From Gnomoniopsis sp. IMI 355080 (lineage: Eukaryota; Ascomycota; Sordariomycetes; Diaporthales; Gnomoniaceae), in assembly GCA_027946555.1 (NCBI GenBank), contig JAPEVC010000159.1, positions 22,359-86,358 of the forward strand: 64,000 nucleotides of DNA, in the 5' to 3' direction. A program made the translations under genes and the position numbers. Shown piece after piece: positions 57,901-64,000 of the stretch; position 1 is the stretch's first letter, and every line of letters starts with the position of its first letter. The notes below the pieces were generated by a model, which made no database searches, was not told the DNA's origin, and saw only the letters and a list, made by a program, of their open reading frames with translations.

Positions 57901-59671
57901 AGCCGTTTACCGTCGAACACATCATGGGGCCCTTTAGCCAAATTGTGTGCCCAACATCGTACCGGTGTACTGGGCTGCTTTCGACCTGATGACGAGGTTG
58001 AGTCGGGTACGGTATCAAATGTAGGGTAGCATTCACTGCGTGTGCCTGACATAGATCTGCAAGCCTGACAGATGTGCGCGATAGGGCTCGAGACGCGGAA
58101 CAATGCTCACGCCTTGAGATCTGACGTCGGCAAGTCTTTGGTTGCGCAACGCTGGGTCATTGACCTACGACCCGGCCGCAGGATGACGCCGACAGCGGAG
58201 TCGAGAAATTAGGTGCAAAGCTTTTTACACTTCAAAAGCAAACATTCGAACCATAAGAACAACCGCTAAGCCGCGGCGGTCAAGGAAGAAGTAGACAGCT
58301 TGCCGAAGAGAAGTCCCTAACAAAGAAGAATTTCAGAACCACCCAACTCCCCTTCCCCCCCTGGTCCAGAATCGGCAACAGCTTCAAGAATGAATGAGGA
58401 ACACTCGGGCATGATAAAGTTGTGAGGCCCGATCCCCGATTCTGTCTCGGGCGTGCATAACGGCGAATAGAGGGCGACCGGGGAGAACCGCGCGGCGCGT
58501 CCACAATGCTGCATGCAGATGCCAAAGCGTGGCGGCGTGGTGTTGCATTGTTGCTCCTCTGCACATTGATATTTTTGGCCTTCTATAGGTATACCTTCGA
58601 CCTTTTTGAGGCGCACAGGCGCATTCGATATGAGCCACAGAGATCTGAGCCTAAAGAGGCGTGTGTGGATCTACCCCAGTCTGTCCTGCGATGCATCTCA
58701 TTCGGGTGGAGCCAAGTCTGACTGACTCGAGTGGGTCCACGACGCTGACCTGACCCTTACAATGATGCGTCGGACCCTCATCCCTTACTTCTGGGCCATC
58801 TATCACTCTGTACCTGCCTTCGCAGGATCGTCTACAGGATACATATAAGGACATCTAGAAGGGGTCCCCGTGGTAGGGACGTTTCCCCGCAGCTCTTGTA
58901 CCCCCTTGTATCCATTTCTCTGTGCCATATTATTTCCCTCGGTTCCCGGTTATGCTTCTTCCTAATGGGGAAATGCTTGGTCCCCACCGAGCTACCTTGT
59001 CGTCTGCACTCTGGCTCTGGCAGCCGTGAAGAAGCATGCCAGAAGCCCATTTCCACAGGGACGCAGAAACATGGGCTTAACCCCATTTTCACTATGGCTC
59101 AAAAAAATCACATCCCTGTGAAGGAACCAGGGCAGGGCGAGCATGTCACTCTTCTATTTCTCCTTCTGCTTGCTGGGGTTTGGGGGGGGGGGCAGCCTGC
59201 GTGTCAAATACCGGCCTGTGTCCCTTCAGCAGGGCCCCACGATGGCTGCACTCTCCCGAGGGCTACCAATTATTCTCGAGCGTCTTCTGCCGTCAGGCCT
59301 GCAACATTTGTGCGCAAACAACATAGGTCGTCTATCCACAGGTGGAAAAGAACTTCCCTTCAATTTCTTTGTCACCGCATCGATACCCAACTGCCCTGCT
59401 GCTCGAGCCTCCTGACTGTGTTGCCAGTGCTCGTGTGCGCAAGTATAAGACGAGCGTCCATGCCGCTCATTTCCTGCCTCCCTCAACACAAGACCACTAC
59501 TACAGCCCAAATTTGAAGCAATAACTCTACGATTACCCCAACGATCGATCCCAATACTTCGTCTAGGCCATTCCCAGTCTTCCTTCACAGATATTCGCCT
59601 CCCAAGTTTTCTGGATTTCGATATATCACACTCACACAGACCATCCCTTTCACCTCTCACAATTCAATATC
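54950..59671. other. 4.7-kb gene-poor stretch
   Basis: Palindrome copies at 54974 and 56888 and a G run of eleven at 59182-59192. Overlapping frames of 100-200 codons on both strands (57.2-58.1 kb and 58.9-59.5 kb) show no protein features. The end is the CT-rich leader of the dsRBM-like gene. Confidence 0.5.
54961..54989. repeat. Clustered TACCTAGGTA palindrome, copy 8
   Basis: Overlapping ACCTAC, AGGTACCT and TACCTAGGTAGGT units just after the stop of the six-Cys secreted protein gene; the exact 10-mer is at 54974-54983. Confidence 0.85.
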
Positions 59672-60360
59672 ATGTCTTCATCACGAACCAGCAGCTCGCG
59701 CCACCACAGTGGTAGCAGCTCAGCGGAGAGTACAATCTGGCAGGACAAGCTCGACGGTACGTAGGCTCACCTTCGTTCTTCGGACCAAACGATGTACTGA
59801 CACGATGCCAGGAGCTTGCCGAGAGTACGGCATGACGACTCCAGTATTCCAGATCGTCTCAGATAGAAGAGGTAAGCTACTCGCTCATCCACAACCATCT
59901 CGAAAAAAAGAGCCTCACCCGTAATCTTCTCCCACACTTTCGTGTGTTACCACCAAGGCATCAACAAATCCACTCGGCAACCAGGGCCCCCCCTCATCCT
60001 TGTGTGTCGAAGCTGTTGTGCTACATGCGCACAACAGCTTCATGCCGCGCGCACTTATCCATGTTCCCGTACATACATACCCACCTAACTACCTACCCAC
60101 CCGTCCCACCTTGTTACACAGAGGGCCCATCCTTACAATACTAATGACACTTTTGTTTTCTCTTAGGCGGTCGTACGGCCTGGTCAAGCCGGGTAGTGGT
60201 CAGCGGACAGACAGTAGCGGCGCGGTTCTGGTACGACGGCAAGAACCTCAACAACGCCAAGGAAGACGCGGCCGAGATGGCGCTGGGCTGGATCCAGGCG
60301 TCAGCCGCCGCGTCCACTGCCGGTTCGTCGCCATCTAGCAGCCGCAACTCTGGCTGGTAG
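59672..60360 (+). CDS. Small double-stranded-RNA-binding-like protein
   Basis: Three exons, 59672..59756, 59812..59871 and 60167..60360, give 112 aa; the introns are 55 and 295 nt (GTACGT...CCAG, GTAAGC...TTAG). After a Ser/Arg/His-rich start (1-20), residues ~23-92 fit one dsRBM: a first helix around WQDKLDGACREYG, the strands TPVFQIVSD, AWSSRVVVSG and VAARFWYDG, and a last helix AKEDAAEMALGWI. In canonical dsRBMs the helix starts KKxAK; here it is N77-N78-A-K80, so the basic contact is weaker. The C-terminus is Ser/Ala-rich. The protein consists of little but this motif, so a role as an adaptor or RNA-binding cofactor is possible; this is inference. The exons are too small to appear as one open frame. 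Confidence 0.8.
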
Positions 60361-60738
60361 AGAAGTAACCTCGTCGTTTTGGGAAGGAAACCCTCCCCGG
60401 GGGGGAAGGCTCTTTGCTCGCCTTGGTTTGGTTACTACCGAGAGCCAAGCGAAGCGAGAAATGTTCTCAAGAAACACCACCAGGGAAGGGGGGAGGCGAG
60501 TCGATGGTGTGGCTTTTGTGCCTCCCCAACCTTCCAAGATGTGACAAGCCACGGGACGATCTTACTGGGATGTACGGATTTTTTTTGGCCGACGACGCGT
60601 GGACGGTCGATCAGTCGCAACGGCACTTGGAAGATGCTGGGCTTGGTGTTCACGATGATTTTGATTGAAGTCTTGTGAGATGGGCCAACGAGGGATAACG
60701 ATACGATTTGTTCACTCATTTCGTCGGGACCACCACAC

Positions 60739-60769
60739 TTTTTTTTTTTTTTCTCTCTCTCTCTCTCTT
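60739..60769 (+). repeat. Poly(T)-(CT) microsatellite
   Basis: A run of T followed by TCTCTCTC repeats in the 3' flank of the dsRBM-like gene. Confidence 0.85.
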
Positions 60770-60857
60770 TTACGTGCCTCACTTGTTGTCTCTGGCACCC
60801 CCCAACCCCCTGTTGACAGGATTTTGCTTGTACATCCATCGTCTCCTTTCGCACACG

Positions 60858-60875
60858 TCGTCGTCGTTGTTGTTG

Positions 60876-60906
<31 letters not shown>

Positions 60907-60919
60907 TGTTGGTGCTGGA
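60858..60919 (+). repeat. (GTC)n-(GTT)n-(GCT)n trinucleotide microsatellite
   Basis: About 20 trinucleotides: GTC, then GTT, then GCT repeats. It is not within a supported gene. Confidence 0.9.
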
Positions 60920-63360
60920 GTTGGGGAGAGACAAAAGATCATGGGCTCAAAACATATCGGGGTTTACGAGGGCTTACGCCACACGGCAACGGGTTATCTG
61001 GGATCCATATAATTTCTTCCCCCTTCGACAGATGCTAGTAACCTTGGTGTTTCTACTTATGTCACACAAGACAAGTCTGTCGTATTGATATGTTATTTTT
61101 TCCTCTATTTTCTTGGGCGGGCCTTTCATGGTTTTGTTGTGTCATGAGCAGGGACGATGTACTGCAAGGACCGAGCCCGAGTCGTGGGTTCTTGACGTGG
61201 TGGATACGCGCGCCGATGTGATTGCTTTTGTCTGTCCTCGCGCCAGATCCATGATGTGATCGTGCGGACGCTCTCAGTGGGACCGCTCTATACCGTCCCT
61301 ACTACCACGTCTATCAGCAAACAACCGAAACATTTCGGGCGAATCGTGTAGACACCGGGGAGGGATTTGCAGACGGGCTTTGTCACAGAGGACACAACTG
61401 TATTGTTCAGAGTATTCTGGTGGCGCAGGTCTCATTTGATCAACGTTGTCTACTCTTGATCCTGGATCATCTCAGATCAACTTTTTCTTTCCCTCGAGAG
61501 CAGTCTCGTAATTTCATTTGCATATCTGCCCTCGCACACAGCGATAATATGACATGTGAGACTTGAAGTGTGCTGGACAAGGATAAGCAAGAAAACGTCA
61601 TTTCAACCGCCCCGCAGGTCTACCGGGGAATACCGCTTATGGAGGGTACCTAGCAGAACAAATTGCTACGTACCTAAGGCTGTAACAATGCACCGGAAAG
61701 TCGCCTCGGTCTGTAGGATGGCGCTACTCCTAGCGAGGCTGGTTGTTTTTTGTTCTCTTGCTGGGCGTCTGCCACCTCAATGTGGATATCGACATTCGAT
61801 GCATCCACGTGTTGATTTGTATATACAGTACATACATACAAAAGTACCTGCAGACGCTGGGTGGGTGGTCTGCTTGCGCTGAATCCTAGAATGTAGCTGC
61901 TTTTGGGCCGTCGGGTGGGTTGGTCCGGCCCTTGTCGCCTGTGACTTACCGGATTCCCCGGACAGGCTAGGATGTAAATGAAAAACGACCGGTTCGTCGC
62001 AACTTAAAACCTGCCATTCTTAGACGCCTGGACCTGCAGATAATCAGGCTGCATTGCGTGCCCTGGGCCGCGTGCGCTATACCTAGCCATGTCGTTGCAA
62101 GGCTCCCAGCCAGCTGTCAACTGCGAGGCGAGATGCAGGAGGGATTGCAGCATGCAGCTTTGCTTGGTTCAGGGCCGGTCGGGGGCCTTGGGGCTGAATT
62201 TTACCTGACGTCTCGGAGCATTCTTTCGGGTTGGGTGGGGAGGCCCATTGAAAGGCCAAGGCTTTCTATAAACCTTTCTGCAGTCATCCCCGTTGGGGAT
62301 GGAGCTCGGGAATGAACGCATAATGTTGGAATTAATTGATGCCATACGATTATCACACCTTTGCTGGCAACAACAGTGTGGCATCTTTTCTTCCTTCTTC
62401 TTTCCTTCGAGACACCTGATTTGCATGTTGGATAAACGGCTGTCTCGAGCCGGCTTACCGTGTGTGCGTCCGAGCATTTGGCCGAGGACTGTGTGCAAGC
62501 ATATGTGTCTAGGGTCCAAGAAGTACTGCAGCTTATTTCCGCTTCAATGATCCGTGTTTTGTCGATCTGAGCGCAAATAGGGAAGTTCCGGGTACACAAG
62601 GTTTGTGAGGGAGTGAGACTACCTCTGACAGCCAGCGACGGCCTACAGCCTGACAGTGGGGGCCACGGATTTGTGTCTAGGTCTGGGCTCGCATCAACAG
62701 CCTGGAATGTCAGAGGATTCCATGACCATATTTCCTGGTTTAAGTCTCGCGCATTGATGAAGTCGGCCTGGCCACCTGGAAGGAGAAGGTGGCCGCAACT
62801 CCGCGGGCTGGTTGGGAACATTGGCTAGAACTTTTAGCCTAGGTGATAGATAAGTACTGGAGTAATATGATAGTGCTCGTTCATTCAGGCAGTCTCTCCT
62901 GCGGAGGGAAAAACAAGGAGGCTCTCGGATGTTCAAGTCGGAAATAATCCACGCTTACCGGCAAGCAAGTTCAAAGAGGTCGCAGGCAAGTCGGAGAATA
63001 CTTCTCCGACGTCTCTTCCTGTTATAGCGGACGATTGCTTTCAGGATAGGAGTGGACCATGTTTTTATAATTTGCAAAGAATTGTCGACAACGTAGAGCC
63101 AATATCGAAGCAGAGGATAAACTCTCTTTTGTGCCAAAGTAAAGAGGTGAAGTCGCTCTCCGGACAGGGAGGCCGGGATGGAAGCTCGGTGACGAGGGAG
63201 GATGATCCCTGCACCCGCACGTGGCACGCCATCTCCCGGCCGGCAAACCCGGGCCCGGGCAAATTTTCGATGACATGCCATTGGAACACACGGTCGACCT
63301 CACCCTTCCCACGCGACCGGCGAAGCTACCCAAATCACAAAACGCAACACAGAAGCCAAC

Positions 63361-64000
63361 ATGCCCCCGCGGCTCAACATATGGGGCGGTGCATGCCGCC
63401 CTCTCGCCCTTCGATCACGGCCACAGGCCCACCTCCAGCAGCCCAGCATAGCCGCCCTGGCGGCAGCAGCACGCCACTACTCTGGCGACACGACGCCCTC
63501 ACAACCGCCCTCCTCTGGGTCCAGCAACCCTTCCGCGCGTGGGTCCACAATACCAAGCATACCAGAGTCAATGCTGAGGCCGGGCGAGCAGCCGCCACCG
63601 TTACGAGAGGAGGATGTACAGATGCGAGAGCCGACGGAGCAGGAAACCGCGTTGCAGCAATTGGAGATGACCGCCGCTGGGCTCGACCCCTTCAAGTTCA
63701 CGGGCTACAAATTCGAGGAGCCGCCCATGCCTCAGGATAAACTGCCACTCGCTCAGTACCACATGCGGCATCGCTATGAGGAGGGCATTTCCCAGCTCAC
63801 GAGGTTGCTGATGCGTGACGGCAAGCTGAGCAAGGCGCAAAACGTCAGTCAGCCCCATTCCGAAGAATCGGCCAGTTGCGCAAGCAATTGGTTTGGAATA
63901 AAGTTTGTCCATATCTGACATAGCAGTACAGGACATGGCCATGGTTCTCACCTTCCTCCGCACCGCACCCGCACCCAAGATCAACCCCCAACGGCCCCTC
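63361..64000 (+). CDS. RSM7: Mitochondrial small-subunit ribosomal protein uS7m (5' part)
   Basis: Exon 1 is 63361..63843 (161 aa). Exon 2 begins at 63932 and runs past the window end, so the gene is partial. The intron is GTCAGT...TACAG, 88 nt, and keeps frame. The first ~45 residues are rich in Arg, Ala and Ser with few acids, as in a mitochondrial import presequence. A Pro/Ser-rich linker follows, then the uS7m start: YEEGISQLTRLLMRDGKLSKAQN and, in exon 2, DMAMVLTFLRTAPAPKINP. uS7 binds 16S-type rRNA in the head of the small subunit. The residues seen match fungal Rsm7 proteins. Confidence 0.92.

Larger units (their letters stand above)
60361..63360. other. 3-kb intergenic stretch
   Basis: Microsatellites at 60739 and 60858; no supported gene up to the uS7m start codon. 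Confidence 0.5.

Noticed and set aside
57237..58103. Overlapping 95-143-codon frames on both strands
   Set aside because: They contradict each other, lack signal or domain features and have no splice model that extends them.
58896..59516. 206-codon frame before the dsRBM-like gene
   Set aside because: It passes through promoter and leader sequence including an 11-G run and has no protein features.
62201..62821. 206-codon minus-strand frame
   Set aside because: No recognisable motif; it looks like a chance frame in a GC-rich spacer.

Overview
The window is nuclear DNA of a filamentous ascomycete (Pezizomycotina). The evidence is the many short GT-AG introns (about 50-130 nt, with CTAAC/CTGAC-like branch sites) and families typical of these fungi: HET, NACHT-ankyrin, Hce2/Ecp2, HsbA-like, 2EXR, rhodopsin-like 7-TM and PL1. 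Genus and class cannot be read from the sequence. I support 21 protein genes, 13 of them spliced; most splice sites were chosen because they restore frame and family motifs. No tRNA, rRNA, intact transposon or CRISPR array was seen.

Layout. 1-10 kb: a large AAA ATPase-HET fusion (+) faces a membrane-anchored GH92 mannosidase (-) containing an 11-nt micro-exon. 11-20 kb (-): a universal stress protein with a long disordered N-terminus, a secreted PD-(D/E)XK-like protein whose repetitive tail is cut off by a frameshift, and a 2EXR protein. 21-26 kb: a run of secreted proteins (HsbA-like, Hce2/Ecp2-like, a Kex2-processed Cys-rich protein with an HD motif) around an FAD monooxygenase. 28-39 kb: a Pro-rich unknown protein, a 7-TM rhodopsin-like protein, the mitochondrial phosphate carrier, a Mid2-like Ser/Thr-rich sensor, a PL1 pectate lyase and a second 7-TM protein. 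39.5-44.2 kb has no supported gene. 44-53 kb (-): DUF2461, a 1576-aa NACHT-ankyrin NLR-like protein and an aminoglycoside-phosphotransferase-like protein. 54-64 kb is sparse: a six-Cys small secreted protein, a 112-aa double-stranded-RNA-binding-like protein, and the 5' part of mitochondrial ribosomal protein uS7m at the right edge.

Themes. Two NLR/incompatibility-type genes (AAA-HET and NACHT-ANK) lie in one window with at least five secreted effector- or cell-wall-type proteins and housekeeping genes (phosphate carrier, uS7m, USP, DUF2461). The best candidate for an undescribed system is the AAA-HET fusion: an Msp1/ATAD1-like fungal AAA module with its own N-terminal region, fused in frame to a complete HET protein. 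A 10-bp palindrome, TACCTAGGTA, occurs nine times exactly, always outside coding sequence. Two diverged copies of a ~107-bp repeat mark old mobile DNA.
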